Below are positions 21,726-35,800 of a stretch of DNA of 64,000 nucleotides, one piece after another. Below the pieces are notes generated by a model. The model did not search any database. It was not told the DNA's origin and saw nothing but the letters and a program-made list of their open reading frames with translations. The translations under genes and the position numbers were made by a program. Within the stretch, counting starts at the first letter, position 1; every line of letters starts with the position of its first letter. This DNA comes from Carya illinoinensis (taxonomy: Eukaryota > Streptophyta > Magnoliopsida > Fagales > Juglandaceae), in contig NC_056755.1 of NCBI RefSeq assembly GCF_018687715.1, positions 11,529,501 to 11,593,500 of the forward strand, given 5' to 3'.

Positions 21726-24700
21726 ATGGGTTGTGCGAACTCCAAAACTGAGAAAAATGAAGCTCTCCGTCTCTGCAGAGAGCGTATGAGATTCATCAAG
21801 CAGGCTATTGATTCAAGGTATTCCCTTGCAGCTGCTCATGTATCTTACATCCAATCCCTCAGAAACATCGGCATTACTCTTCGGCGGTCCGCCGAGGCAG
21901 AGATTATAATCGAGTCGTCTCTGTCGACCTCGGATAAGACCCCATCACATTCGTCATACCCGTCTCCTTCTCCGTCACATGTTGCTGATGTCTCGGACTC
22001 TCCGTTGCACAATGAGAGCTCCCTTTCTCCGCCCGTGGCGGCTTTGAGTTATATGAGGTCAGGGGGTAGTGCTGCTGTGACTGTTATGGTCAGTCCGAGT
22101 GGTGGTAATAGTTTTGTGGATGAGGAATTGATGGCATTTCCATTCCCACCGCCACCTCCACCTCCTCTTGAGTCAGGCTCGTGGGATTTCTTTGACCCCA
22201 TTGATGGTAGTGAGAGCTTTAGATTTATGGGGCACAGCGGATTGGATATGAATTCAGATGATATGAGTGGATGGAGACACTTCAAGAGCAATGGGGCTAA
22301 TGAACTTCATGAAGGAACCTTTAAGGCTGGTGGAATCCCCAGTAATATGGCTACTCGAAATAATAGCAATTATGAATCGGTGGAGCATAATGCTCATTTA
22401 ATTACCTCTAGAGGAGTTGAAGGTTCTGAACAAACGGTTTCTGGTAAAGTCAGCAGGCTAGAATCGGGAGGTAATAATATTAACGGGTCAGCTGAGACTT
22501 TGGCAGGTAATGTTCCAGTTGCTCTAGCACAGTCTGGTTCAAAGAGGGAGAAAACCATGGTAGAGAAGGACTTATCTGCGGAAAGAGAGGATCCTTCAGA
22601 ATTCATTACTCACAGAGCTAAAGATTTTCTTTCGAGCATAAAGGATATAGAGAATCGCTTCTTTCGAGCTTCTGAATCTGGTAGGGAGGTCTCCAGGATG
22701 CTAGAGGCAAACACAATCAGGGTTGGATATTCTGAAGCAAAAGGTAGTCATTTTTTTAAATGAGAGAATTGCGTATTATCGCTCAAATAGTGATGTATTG
22801 TTTTCTAAATTTGTGTATTCTGTACTGAAAATCCCGTTTATAACTTTGTGGCTCAGATTTTTATGTTACTGAAATGTCTTCTGCTAGCTTCAAATAACAA
22901 CTAAACTTTCGTAGGGAATTCATCTGCCTTGGCTCTTTTGGGGGCTTTCCATCTTGTTTGCTGCCGTTGGAAAACTGCACTTGCTACTCACGGTAATTTC
23001 TAGCTTTTCACCTAGCATAAACAAATTGATTTGCGATTCTATGGTGTTCTTAGGTTTTAGCCGTGGACATTTACATTCTATACAGTTTTAGTCATAATCC
23101 TTTAAATGCTAAAGGTCAATCCATTTATTTGGTAAACAATTTTGGCTGTGTTGAACCTTAGAAAAAAATTGGTATGGCAGTCATCTTTAAAGTAGTGGCA
23201 AGAAGTTGTATCTATGCTACAAAACATTGCGAGACTCTTTTAGGTAATAGTATATCTTAATAGATTGTTTTGCTTTAGTTTGGGATTTATCGTTTTCAAT
23301 TAATATGGCCATCATCTGCATAATGTTCAACCTACTAAGACCCGACAGGCTTAATGAAAGGGCAACTTTTGTCATGGGCTACTACATTGCAACATTTCCT
23401 GCCCTTGCCTTCATATTCATTTTCCGTGCTTGTGTAGAATCTTCACAAAATTTAACAAAGGTTATTACATGGAAGCGAACAACATCTTCAAGGTCATCCT
23501 CATCCAGGATTCCTCTTGCTCCAGCATCAAAAGAAGATAATGATGACAGCAGAAATGATTTTGTTGAAGAATTCTGCATGATTGCTGGAAGCCATTCCTC
23601 AACCCTAGACCGGCTATATGCATGGGAGAGAAAACTTTATGATGAAATAAAGGTACTTGGTTGAAGCTACTTTATTCATATAAAAAGTCTAAACATCTTC
23701 TTGATCCTCTTGATTATCTGGGATCTGGCAATGCATTGAATGGGGCTTTCTTAAGTAATAAACTTGTCACAATCTCATGATTTGGGCCATAAATGTAAAT
23801 CTAAAATGAGCCATTTTCAGGGAACTCTATTAACAATAGCATCTTAATAGTCCTCTCAAAATTAAGTGGTTTTATCTTGATTTCAGATCTAGACCACATT
23901 CTTGTATCTTGTTTTGGGAAGTTATATCTTTTATTTAGTTTATGAACCACATCCATGTAACTATCAAAAAAAAAAAAAATGAACCACATCCATGACATTC
24001 TAGTGTATTATGTCATGTTATTAACTTATACTTCAATGTGATGTAAAAACTAGTCTCAAAACCTGTTAAATATAAAAGATTGTTCATGGAATAATATTTC
24101 ATTTCCTTTCATGATTAATAGTGTTGTCTTTTCTACATGGACAAAAAGTATAAATATACTTGTTTGTGGAAGAATGCACATGGCATAGATGCCAATTTTG
24201 TCAAGTGTTAGATATAATTCTTTGATATTTCGGAGCTTAATGCTTTTTAGTAATTGTCCTGTCCTTCAACTTATGAGAAGCAAAAGAGTCTTGTTTCCAT
24301 CTTTTTGTATATGAGTTGAAAATATTATTGAAGAAAAGCTATAGGGGTTATACCCAAGTATAGAGGGAGTCTGTAGGAGATGCGCCTAAACCACAAGATA
24401 GAAAAGTGCAAGAAAATCCTGAAAGAATCAAAAGAAACATGAGAATTTGTCCGATGATAAAGAGATTTGAGGAAAACAACTCTTAAGTTCTTCCATTATC
24501 CTCTTGCAATCCTTAAGCTCTGATAATTTCTTTCCTTCCAAATACACCATGTCAAACATGACAAAATCGTTCTCCATATATTCACCCAACATAGATTTCC
24601 AATCTAGCCTTTCTAGCATGCTAGCATATCCATTACCTGTCGAGGCATGGCCCACTGCAGCATGTACATATAGTTATGTTACCTTACAATGAAGTAAAAT

Positions 24701-27625
24701 ATGGTGGACCTAAGAGGTCATTGAGAAGGAAATGCGCCGGCTGATTATTTAGCTAAAATGGGTGCTCAAGGTTCAACCTTTGTTTGGAGATCTCTTTTGC
24801 ATGTTCCAAAGTACCTTAAAGGATTGATTCGAATGGATAAATTGTCCTTGCCTTATCTAAGAGGTCATTGAGTTGTTGCTTTCTTTTTGTTTCCGGTGTT
24901 TGGTTTTAGTTTTGGTGAGGATGTTCTTTGTTTCGGCATGTGGAGTTTTGTTTAATCTTTTATGCTTGTTTTGTAATTAAGGTATTCCTCCGCTGTAAGT
25001 GAGGGTTTTCTTAATAAATCTGGGAATGGGTCACTCTTGGACATGTGACCCAAAAAAAAAAGAAAAAAGGAAGAAGTAAAATATGGTGAACCATTTCTCT
25101 ACTTTTTATGCACATACAGCACCAATTAATCATTAAAACACGCCACTTCCTTAGATTATCCAAAGGGAGAATCTTCCTTGATGTTGTCATCCAAACAAAG
25201 AAAGCCACATACACGAGCTGTTCAACCGTATTTTCTTACATGGAAAAGATGATCCAAAATTTGTAAAATGATATTTTAATATGATGCCAACTATATTTTG
25301 GCACTTGTGAATTTGAGTATCTATGGATTTGAGAGAGAATGTCTACTCAAAGTTCTCATTAGCTGGAGTTTCAAATATGCCAAGAAACCATCACTATCTA
25401 ACTCAGCAGCTAGATGTCTATATTGTTGATTGATTTGGGACCTTTCTGAAGGCATTCAGTTCTGATGTGTCTGGATAATGTTGTGTACCAGAGTGCTGTT
25501 CTTTTTTTGTTTCCGCAGGATTAATGTATCATAAAATGCAGATGGGCCTCTTTGTTTGCTTGTTTGTATTTTAAGAAGGTTGTTAATTTCTTTGTTTGGC
25601 TTGCTTTTATGGAGAGCTAGTCGCAAACCCACATGGTGTGTGGTAACAGTTTCAGATATGCAATTCAAAAATAACTCTAAAAATATTTTTATTTTAAATT
25701 TTTTTAAAGAAATATAAAATTTTTAGATTCACTTTATACCTTGTACCAGTGAAAACTGAGAAATAAAGCTTAAGAGCCTATCTTTCTGAGCCCTTTTTTT
25801 CTACAATATCAAGTAATGAGGTTTTTCATGCCTCTATACTCTTTCTCAAGTGGATTTTTCTCTTCAAAATACATTTTATTTGTCATTTATTAATTTAAGT
25901 TTAAATAAATTAGAAATTTAATTGGTTATATTATTCTTCATTTAATAAGTCTAACGTAATGAAATATATGGTTTAATTTTCATATAGTTATAGTATAATA
26001 AGATAGTGGATGACGTGGCTTTATAGAAGTAAAGCTCCATGCTATGGAAATGATATGGTATATAGATGCTATTATTGGATTCTAGGACTGGTGCTTCTTT
26101 TGGCATCTTTTTGGTTGACTCGTTTGCTAATGGCTGCTGCATTTTGTTGAGGATGTGATTTAGTGCTACCGGGTGGATTGAGCATGGATGTCTAAATGCT
26201 ACAGTTGGGGAGTTCTAGTTGTGTTGATTCATCTACTGGAAGTGATATGCACTTAACTGTTCTTTCTCTTATCTCTGTAAATGGAGTGGGTTTCATCATT
26301 GAAACTAGTTGCTCTGAAATTGTGATGGTTTTTATCTTTGTGGTTTGAAGTAGGTCTGGTCACTGCACTTGCTGATTTTGTTGACCTTGTTTTGTTTGGC
26401 CCTGCTGTCAGACTTATTTGTGGGCTGCATTGATACTCTGTTTTGTACTGCTATAGTTTTTTTTATCAATGGAAATCAATTACCCAGTTGGGGGGAGCTC
26501 AATGTTGGCTGGCAAACTGGTCCATTTTCAACTTTGGCATCTTCACTTAGGACACTTAAAATGGAACAAAAAGTTCTTAGAAAAAAGCACTTATAAATGA
26601 TGCAACTCCTTGCTTCTGACTTTTTCACCTTTTGATTCTTGGTAGGCCAGTGAATCTATCAGGAAGGAGTACGATCGGAAGTGTGATCAGCTTAGGCAGC
26701 AGTTTGCAAAGGATTGTAGTAGTCCAGTTATTGACAAAACCCGGGCAATTGTGAAGGATCTTCACTCACAAATAAGGGTGGCAATTCACTCTGTTGATTC
26801 AATATCGAAGCGAATTGAGAAAATTAGGGATGAAGAGCTGCAACCACAATTGTTAGAGTTGATCATGGGGTAATAAATATTGTTTTCTACACCAAATTTA
26901 TTCCTAATACTTTTTATTCCATCAGGAGTTTACTCCACACTAATTATGAGTTAACTACGTGACTATGTAGATTGACCAGAATGTGGAAGGCCATGCTTGA
27001 ATGCCATCATGCACAGTACATCACCATCTCATTGGCATACCATTCAAGGACTTCCGCAGGAACTCCCCAAGGAAATACCCATGTTCAGATAATGTCTCAA
27101 CTCCTATATGAGACTGAATGCTTTGGCTTAAGTTTTGCCGATTGGATTAACAGTCTCACATCATATGTGGAAGCTCTCAATGGTTGGCTGCAAAACTGCA
27201 TCCTACAGCCACGAGAACGCTCCAGGGCCAGAAAGCCGTTATCCCCTCGTCGACTTCTGGCACCACCTGTATTTGTTCTCTGTCGTGATTGGTCAGCTGG
27301 GCTTAAAGCTTTGCCATCTGATGAACTTAGTAATGCAATCAAAACATTTTTATTGGAGGTTCACCAGTTGATGGAGCAACAAGCTGAACAACCGCAGAAG
27401 AAACAGGAACCTACTGATGCAGAAAATGGAGAACCAGAAAGCAAAGAAAATCAAAAGGATGATGATGCTTCTTCCAATTTGTTTAGCATAAAAACAAGTT
27501 TGACAAAGATTCTTGATCAGCTGAAAAAGTTTTCGGAGGCTTCATTGAAAATGTATGAAGATATTAGACAGCAAAGTGAAACAGCTCGAATTAGATATTT
27601 GAAAGGTGGGCCAACTAGAACATAA
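21726..27625 (+). CDS. DUF630/DUF632 protein (NRG2-like family)
   Basis: Five exons join in phase: 21726-22743, 22915-22992, 23438-23652, 26646-26869 and 26971-27625, coding for 729 aa. The N-terminus MGCANSK fits an N-myristoylation site and starts the DUF630 domain (residues 1 to about 60, with RMRFIKQAIDSRYSLAAAH). A low-complexity Ser/Pro region follows, including a run of prolines near residue 145. DUF632 runs from about residue 295 (AKDFLSSIKDIENRFFRASE) to about 640, with WERKLYDEIKASESIRKEYD and a LTRMWKAMLECHH block at the exon 5 start. The C-terminus is acidic and then coiled-coil-like. Family members in Arabidopsis include NRG2, a nitrate-response regulator; other members affect leaf and phloem form. 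I cannot tell which orthologue this is. Intron 3 (3 kb) holds nested LINE remnants. The gene looks intact. Confidence 0.9.
24361..25214 (-). mobile_element. Old LINE remnant in intron 3 of the DUF630/632 gene (interrupted)
   Basis: On the minus strand 25214-25093 keeps the zf-RVT region of a LINE ORF2 (AFFVW, LPLDNLRKW, NWCCMCIKSRE, HHILL), close in sequence to the copy in the ACX2 intron. It is interrupted by the insertion at 24711-25072. The other side (24690-24361) holds an open frame with MVYLEGKKLSELKDCKRI and a LINE-like end; whether that part belongs to the same element is unsure. Confidence 0.55.
24711..25072 (+). mobile_element. Short 5'-truncated LINE with 20-bp target duplication
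   Basis: This is the last part of a LINE ORF2 RNase H domain (EGNAPADYLAKMGAQG, then LLHVPKYLKGLI and a stop after LPYLRGH) plus 3' UTR and an A-rich tail at 25051-25069. The sequence GAAGTAAAATATGGTGRACC stands on both sides (24691-24710 and 25073-25092), 19 of 20 identical. It is nested in an older LINE remnant. Confidence 0.75.
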
Positions 27626-28924
27626 AGTTTATGCAATTATCGGAGTTTGTGGTTGGAATTAGATACTTGTAAATTTCATTAAAGTTGCAAAGTACTGGCA
27701 GGATCAAGTATTTGGGGAGTTGTGTGAGAGTACCAGTTTGGCTAGATTTTTGGAAGCTCAAGGTGGAAATCCTTAAATTTACGGGTTCGGATAACTTTTT
27801 CACACTGGAGTTTATGCTAAAATGTCTACTCACTTTTCTTACAAGCTGATTTGATAAAGGGTAATACACCTTGTTGCCAAAAGATTTACAGGCATGTTGC
27901 TTCGCCACTTGGTACCGGGTCATGTTTTCATAAATATGTTTGCCTATTGAAACCAAGAGGTTTTCATAAATGTTTTTTGAGAATGTCATGGTATCCAATT
28001 GTTACACTTTCTATTTTGAGACATGTTAAATATTACCTTCTTTTGTTTTTTTCTTTTTTAATTTTTAATTTTTTTTTTTTTTTAACTCTCATTTTCATCT
28101 TATTGTATTGAACCTAATGAAATAGGAGTAGGGTGCGGTGCAATATATTTTAGAAAAATGATATGTTCCTTGAGTTTGTTCCTTCAATTTGACCGTTTAT
28201 GTTTTTTATTTTGTTTTTTAATATTTTTTTAAATTAATAGTTAAAGAAATGATTTTTAATGTATTAGTGATTTTTTTCAATTTTTTAAAAATGTTCGAAA
28301 TAAAAAGAAAAAAGAAAAGAAAAATGTAATTTGCATTAGGGAGAGTACCAAGTGGGCAAATTTGGATGACATAATAGCACTACCCTATATTTTACATTAG
28401 AAAACACTAAATCCACTGATACATTCTCTCGATAATTTTTATCGACTCACTTTTTTATTTTTATTTTTTTCTACTTAATAATTAAGTAAGGTATTTTTAA
28501 ATAATATTGTAATTTTTTAAACGTTTAAAAAGATTAAAAAATACATTAACAAAAAAAAAAAACAAAACAAAACAAAATAGCCGTCTTGGTGGGCAATGTC
28601 GAGCCAATTTTCCTTCTAAGGCAATAGGCGTATGATGATGTGACATGTTAATGAAGAGTAATATTAAATATAATTATAGCATGTAAGTTGTATATATACA
28701 TATATATTTATATACTAAAATAAAGACCACTATTAAAATGTTGGTTTTTCTCCTCTCTATTTTTTATTTATTATTATTATTTTTTTCCTCTCTCCAGACG
28801 TAGCGCTGAGGCAAAAATCCATAGATGTTGGTCTACCATGAGCACCATGTTTTTTGTTTGAATTAGGACCTCCGTTCCACTTTGGGGTTGATTTTGTGTA
28901 TATTTAAATTTTGTGATTTCTGCT

Positions 28925-29135
28925 TCGCCACTGAGATTTCTCAGATGAAAATTTTGAATTTTAAAATTAAATATTAAAATATTATATTTTAATATTATTA
29001 TTATTTTGAAATTTAAAAAAATTAAGAAAAAATTAAATTTTTTATTATATTTTATATGAGGATTTAAAAAAATTATAATGATGAGATAAAAATTTTATAT
29101 TTGAGATGAAAAATCTTAATGACCAAACAGTACCT
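28925..29135. repeat. MITE, family M1 copy
   Basis: It has the M1 core order: 'aattaaatattaaaatatta', 'aatattattattattttgaa', 'ttttttattatattttatat', then 'aatgatgagataaaa', close to 'gaccaaacagtacc' at the right edge. Confidence 0.5.
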
Positions 29136-29164
29136 AGTGATTTTCATGGTATTCACACAATAGT

Positions 29165-29600
29165 TGTGATACGCCGACTTGGAAGGGGTTGTGAAGAAGT
29201 AACGTGGGCCTAGGCCGTGGGAAGAGAAGGCTGGGCATAGAGATCTGAAGAACCTGTTGCGGGCTGAAGTTGGGGATCAGAGTGGGCCCTGGGCCTGGTA
29301 GTCTTAAGATCTTATTTTACTTTGTATTTCTTAGTTTACTTTCATATAAGGCCCATGGGCCAGTATAAGGGAACAGTTTAGATTACTATATACGTACCGA
29401 GTAGGGCAAAGGAAAAGCATCTAGACTATTCTGAGATTTCATCTGGTATTTCCTGTGGTGGAAGCTCGCTCCCCTTGAAGATAGAAGTTATCTTTCAATT
29501 CAATACAGCATCTCATATACTTCCATTCATGTATTCATCTTCCATTTCCATTATTGTTCTATTACAAGGATGCTATCCGCTTGTACTCTGGCAGGTAACA
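29165..29600 (+). mobile_element. Possible solo LTR
   Basis: A 436-bp block of distinct composition starts TGTGATACGCC and ends GGCAGGTAACA (TG..CA form). It has the look of an LTR: a 'ggcccatgggccagtataag' leader, a region of 'agaagttatctttcaattca', and a C/T-rich right part. I could not find an equal 5-bp repeat on both sides (atagt against gccct), so this remains a guess. Confidence 0.35.
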
Positions 29601-29881
29601 GCCCTAGTACAAATTATTTTTCATAATTAAAATTTTTATTTCGAATTAAAAAAAAAATAATGGTGATGATTACAAACTAGAATCAATCAGGTATAACGTA
29701 ATTGTTTAAACTTTTGAGTACATTATTCTTCCCAAACCTCTATGAGATGCCAACATGGGTTTCAGACCAATGTGATCTTGACCACCTATTTAACATGCTG
29801 GGTGAATCAAAACACTTTGGACATCAGCAATCATTTCGAATGGCATTTTATGCTCCACCCCCACCCCCCGGCATATAGGGA

Positions 29882-32780
29882 TTAGAATCCCACGTACTGG
29901 GTGTACTGAGAGTAAGCATCAGACTGCATGGCAATAGGGGCCCGTGTAACATGATCGGGCAGATCAAATGCATCTATAAGTTCCCCTGCAATATTCCTCA
30001 CTTGGAAACTCAAGTATTCTGCGAGCTTGTGGATTGCCTACAAAACAAAAATATGCAAAGATCAATTATTTAAGATATAACGAATAATGAGACAAAAAAA
30101 TAGGTAAACATTTTGTTCTTCTTCTGAAGTAAGAAGGCAGGTCAAAATCTTCCCCATGCTTCAATCGCATTCCGTATGTATAATATATCTCAATAACGTT
30201 CTTAAAAATTTATTAGCCTTTATGGTAGAATACCTTAGCTTTGTTGGGTGCCACATAGTCAACATTACGGTAGGTTCCTATGTCCTTCCAGATTCGATCC
30301 AAGGCATAAAGATCGCAAACAAGTTTCAAAGCAGCTCGGGAACTGGCATCCGGACAGCTGCCAATCACACCAAATTAAAAACCCAATATTCATGAAGGAA
30401 AACGTAAAAGAATATTTGAGACTCAGATTTGGAGAGGAGATACCTCTTCACCGATTCAATAAATCTTGCGAGGATGACAGATTCAATATGTGACTCAGCA
30501 AGCGTCAAAAGGTGATTCAAACACCTGTTCCAAGCACCGAAGTTTCCAAGAGTTTTGGTGTGTTTGTTTAGCCTCACAGCAACACTATGAAGCAATCGAG
30601 ATGTTCGATACTGCAACAAAAAATAAATAAAACACAATCAGCAATTTATGTAAGCCATAACTGTATGGATTCATTGTTTACAACAATTGAAATTTGTAAA
30701 TCACAGAACTGAGATAAAACTCACTCTGAAGGCGTCCAACTGGAACTTAGGATCCCGCAAATGGTCCTCACTGTCCCACCTAGCAGTTACTGGATTTGGC
30801 TGAGACAGATAAGTGTTCATGGATTCTCTCAAGTAGTTCCATGTAACTGCAAGTGTCCCACCTTGGAATTTCTCCTTGTATTGCTTCAAGAGATCAGCAG
30901 CCACCTGCATCACAAGGGAAAGGTTCAAGAGTTTAGTTTCCATGCAAGAGGAGAAATTAAGGTTTACAAGTACTGCAAACACATATACACAGCCCCATAC
31001 GAAATTATGGTGAATGTTAGCATCCAGACAAGTGTTACTCAAGATTGGCACTTATGTACTTAACAGTGCAATGCCATAAGAAAGGGTTTTTTCCCAGAAT
31101 ATATTAACCCTGGCAGGGTGCTCAGCTACTTCATCTTTCACTTATCGCTCAAATAGTGCCCTTCTATTCATATTATTTCATATTTCCCCAAACCCAAGTC
31201 TGCATAGAAAATTTGTTCATACAGCAGTCTCCTATGTATAAATGGAAGCTAGAACCCTAGAAGGTACCACAGCATAATCTTATCTATCGGAAGCACACCT
31301 CTACTGCCTTGGAATGGCAAAGGGTGAAATGTTCAGGCAGGTCACCCTGAACTTACACTAAAGGACAGGCTATTCAGAAAATATACACGGAAAGCTTGAG
31401 TTCACACTGGCTTTTCAAACCTAATTTGGGGTCTTGATTTTTCAGGCACCTCACAATATCAGCCACTCGAGTAGCATGATGTTGATTTTTTTAGCCCTGC
31501 TCTGTGTTGCCACCTGACTGCACTTTGGAACAGCACAAGGCAGGGTGGGTCCATCTGGTGGAGAAGTGCTAGTCTAGTACTAAACTAACCCTGTATTCGT
31601 TCCTAACACTTGTCCTTCGGAACATAGCACCATCAATTTAGGTGCTCTCATGCTTTATCAGATACAACAAACTTGGAGTCTGCATCATGATTCATCAAAG
31701 TCTTAAGCAAAATGTGTAACAGGATGGGACTTGTCTGCAACCTGTTGTAGCAGCACTGTATTGTCCCCTTCAAACGTCTGAAAAATGTCATGATCATTCC
31801 TCAAACTACCAAACCGGTTCACAGCAGCATACCCATGACCTCCACAAGCTTCCCTGCAGATGCTCAGTGACTTCGCAGTGTAAGATGTCACGTATGCCTT
31901 GAGGCCCGCCGAAAGTGCATGGACATCGCCAACCAATTGTTCATCATGAGACTTCTTCATCTCTGAATATTTTTCCACCAAATGCAGAGTGGCAAAGTGG
32001 AATGCATACGTTGAAGCCAGCATTGGCATGAGCTTGTGCTGTTGAGACTGGTAATCAAGAATACTGACTTCTGGCTGCTTTGGGGGGCCAAACTGCTGGC
32101 GCAATAAAGAATATCGGATTGCAATTGTAGCAGCTATCTTGAGGACACTAACTGAAGAATATGCAAGACCAACCCTCCCACCTACAAGTTCCCCTAATGT
32201 GGCAGCAAATCTTTTATTTATCGTTGGGAGGCTACTTGTATATTTTCCATCTCGGGAGACATCTCCAAATCGATTAAGGAGATTATCTCGAGGAATTCTG
32301 ACCGAACGGAATCTCAACGCTCCATTATCCACACCATTCAAGCCCACTTTGTGGCCACAATCATGAATTTCAATCCCTGGAAGTGTTTGGTGGGTCTTCA
32401 AATCTCTTATTGGAACGATGAAGGCATGCACTCCCATATCAGAAACTCCTTTTGTATTGTGAGTTGGCAACATCAGCTTAGCAAAGACAGTGGCAAACTT
32501 GCCATGAACTGCAGCATTACCAATCCACCATTTGATGGCCCCATCATTGGGTGTGTCAATTACAAATTCATCTGTGATTGGATCAAATGTAGCAACCGTT
32601 TGGAGGCCTTGAACGTTTGAGCCTTTTAAGCACAAAAACAAAATACAGCTTAGATTATATATGCATGCCAAGAAAAGTGGTAATGATGAAGAACAGAGAC
32701 CTAAGAAACATCAACAAGAAAAAATGCATATCGACCATATCAATAACAAAACCATATCGAATCCATTTTTTGGGGTGGTG

Positions 32781-32840
<60 letters not shown>

Positions 32841-35800
32841 AAAAAAGAAGATGGTGAAAGCAAATAACGAGTGACTTCATTCTCTGATATTGATACGGTG
32901 AAATTAATGTTCCAAATCACAAAGAAACTTATACAAGCCAACGGGCTTAATCTTAAAACGTCGCAGGCAAGTTGTAAAGTGCCTGTTAGGCAACTAACAT
33001 AATTTACTTTAAGATCAAATTTCATCATGTCAACAATTAGATTCAGGACAAAAGATTCCATGAAATTAGCAAAAACTGCAAAGTTGGTTCTTTGTTGTTA
33101 GAGCTGGAATACAATAAATTCCTCGACAAAAGCAACAAGGTTGTATACAACTATGGCAGGAAGATCTCAAGAACACAACAGCAATAGAATGACCATCTTA
33201 GTTGCAGGAAACACAAATTCAAGTACCAAAGCAATAACAGATAAGGAGGCAAGCTTACCATGATGTAGTTCTGTCATAGCAAAACAACCCGGATATTCCA
33301 TATTGTCAATACCATCATAGTACTTAACCTTATGTTTCTTAGTTCCTAAATTGAGCACAGAACCTCCCCAGAGACTGCAGCAGAAGTATAGATAATCAAC
33401 ACAGGAGAGCAAGACCGTCGTACAGTTCTTATTTTGGAAAGAAAATATAACTGGACAATAAAACACTGAAAAAAATGGACAAGAAAAGATTCTGCGAATG
33501 TTACATCCCAAGTAAATACATCAACTGAATTCAAGCACCATGTAGAAGCTAAGAACTTGTTATTTTAAAGAAGACTTAATAAGCCAAAATTTTTGCAATC
33601 CAGAGTGCCAGGAAGGAAGGGGAGGGGGGAGAGAGAGAGAGAGAGAGAGAGAGTGTGTGTGTGTGTGTGCATCTAATAATGCTGGTCAGGTCGGTCGGTT
33701 TTCAACCAAAGCTAGCATTTTGACCATATGAAGCTTACAGCCGAAGACAGTGCAAAACTAGAATCAATGAACAAAACAGAAGAGACATTTCGAACAGTCC
33801 AATTTCTGCTCATCTTTCTAAGGATACAAATGAGGAACCTGCCTCAATATCAACCATCATTTGAAGATGTAAAATAAATATTAACAAAGTCTTTGGGTTA
33901 GACTTGAAAATTTGTGTTTAAAATAAATAATTTCCCATTACTTTGTTCAGTTTTGGTTTTATAATGGACTGGGCATAAGAAACTTGAGAACTTTTAATCA
34001 AGCATTACTTGATAAGTGGCTGTGGCGCTACCATAGAGAACCAGATCCACTTTGGAAGTTGGTGATTGAGAGTAAGTACAGTGGTTTATGGGGCGGATGG
34101 TGTACCAAGGAAGTCAGAGGGGCGTATGGTGTGAGGTTATGGAAATATATTAGGCAAGGTTGGGGGGTCTTCTCTCGGCACACTAGTTTCCATTTAGGAG
34201 GGGAATAGAATCAAGTTCTGGCACGACACATGGTGCGGTAATTGTCCGCTTAAGGAACTCTTCCCGACATTGTTCAGGGTTGCAAGTGCCAGAGCGGCTT
34301 CGGTGGTAGAGGTCATGGTTGTAGTAGGGGATCAAATCCAATGGAACATCAATTTTAGTAGGGCGGCACAAGATTGAGAATTTGACAGTTTTGAAACCTT
34401 CCTGAGTTTGTTGTACTCAATCAGACCAAGCAACCAGCCCTTAGACTTATTGTGGTGGATACCTTCAGTCAAAGGTATGTTTACGGTACGCGCGTTCTAC
34501 AAGTCCCTAACACAAACGCATCACTCTCAGTTTCCATGGAAAAGACTGTGGAAACATAAGGCACCCCTCAAAGCTGCCTTCTTTGTGTGGTCAGCTGCCC
34601 TAGGGAAGATTCTCACAACGGACAATCTGAGAAAACGAAGGGTGATCATTGTAGATTGGTGTTGCATGTGCAGAAACGGGAGAGAATCTATGGATCATCT
34701 TCTACTACACTGCGAGGTAGCTAGAGGGTTGTGGAATGAGGTTTTTAGCAGACTAGACTTGGGTTGGGTTATGCCGAAGACCGTAGTGGCAACACTAGCT
34801 AGCTGGACTAACCTAAGGGATAACAACCAGATCAAGGCTTCATAGAAGATGATTCCAATTTGCATCATGTGGTGCGTTTGGCAGGAGCGCAACACACGGA
34901 CATTCGAGGACAAAGAGAGATCGATGATGGAGCTTAAAGCTTTCTTTTTTAGAACTCTTTGTACTTGGGCTATCGCCGTTAATTTTAATGGCCAAGATTT
35001 ACATGATTTCCTTATTTCTTTAGTTCCTAAGTAGTTAGGACAATCTTTGTACTGAACGAGGCTTTTGCCTATTCTTTCATTAATATACTTCTTACTTTTC
35101 TCAAAAAAAAAATAATGTTATTTTCTGTTTTTTCAGTTCAGTTTTGAGTTTTGTATTTACCACACCAGAACCAACTGAACCTACCAAATTTAATACCAAA
35201 TATATAACTTAATAATTGCATTGGTGAATATGTTGTCATTGAAATTTTGTCATTATTGGGTTGGTTGATTTTTGGTATTTTAATTGAATTTGTCGTAAAC
35301 TTCCAACCTGAATCACACCATAAACTGAACCCAACAGTTTCAAACTGATTAGAATAGGTTTTTATGACTTTCCTGTTGACTGCAGGGTACAAAAGCACTG
35401 AACTAAACGAATTGGTTTGTTTAGGAAAATATACAAAACCTGGACCGAACCAAGCTGATGACAGCCCCATGCATATTGCCAAAGAAATGGTAGTTCAGGA
35501 GATTTTTTATATGATACCTCACACTGAGTAAATCCTTATCTCAAATGAGTAATGTTAGATATAGTCATAGGATGTGCAAGTCCACGTGCAATCTCTTTCA
35601 AAAAGTGGGGGCCCACTATGAAAAAGTTGATTTTTCAAGTGGGCCCCTAAGAATGTCCCACCTTTTTTTAAAGGGATTGCGTGAGCTTGCACATGACTGT
35701 ACAAATCATTTTTTATCTCAGGATATGAGTGCTGAAAACTATGAAGATACAATTACTAGCTAAGAACATTACCACTGAAAGAGTGGCCTAGGTGGGATCT

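Larger units (their letters stand above)
27626..29881. other. Intergenic space between convergent DUF630/632 and ACX2 genes
   Basis: The first ~500 bp are probably the 3' UTR of the DUF630/632 gene. The rest has AT-rich MITE-like DNA (an M1 copy at 28925-29135) and an LTR-like segment (29165-29600). No gene is seen. Confidence 0.5.

Noticed and set aside
32617..32874. Plus-strand frames with long Arg-Glu runs
   Set aside because: They come from the (GA)n microsatellite in ACX2 intron 2.
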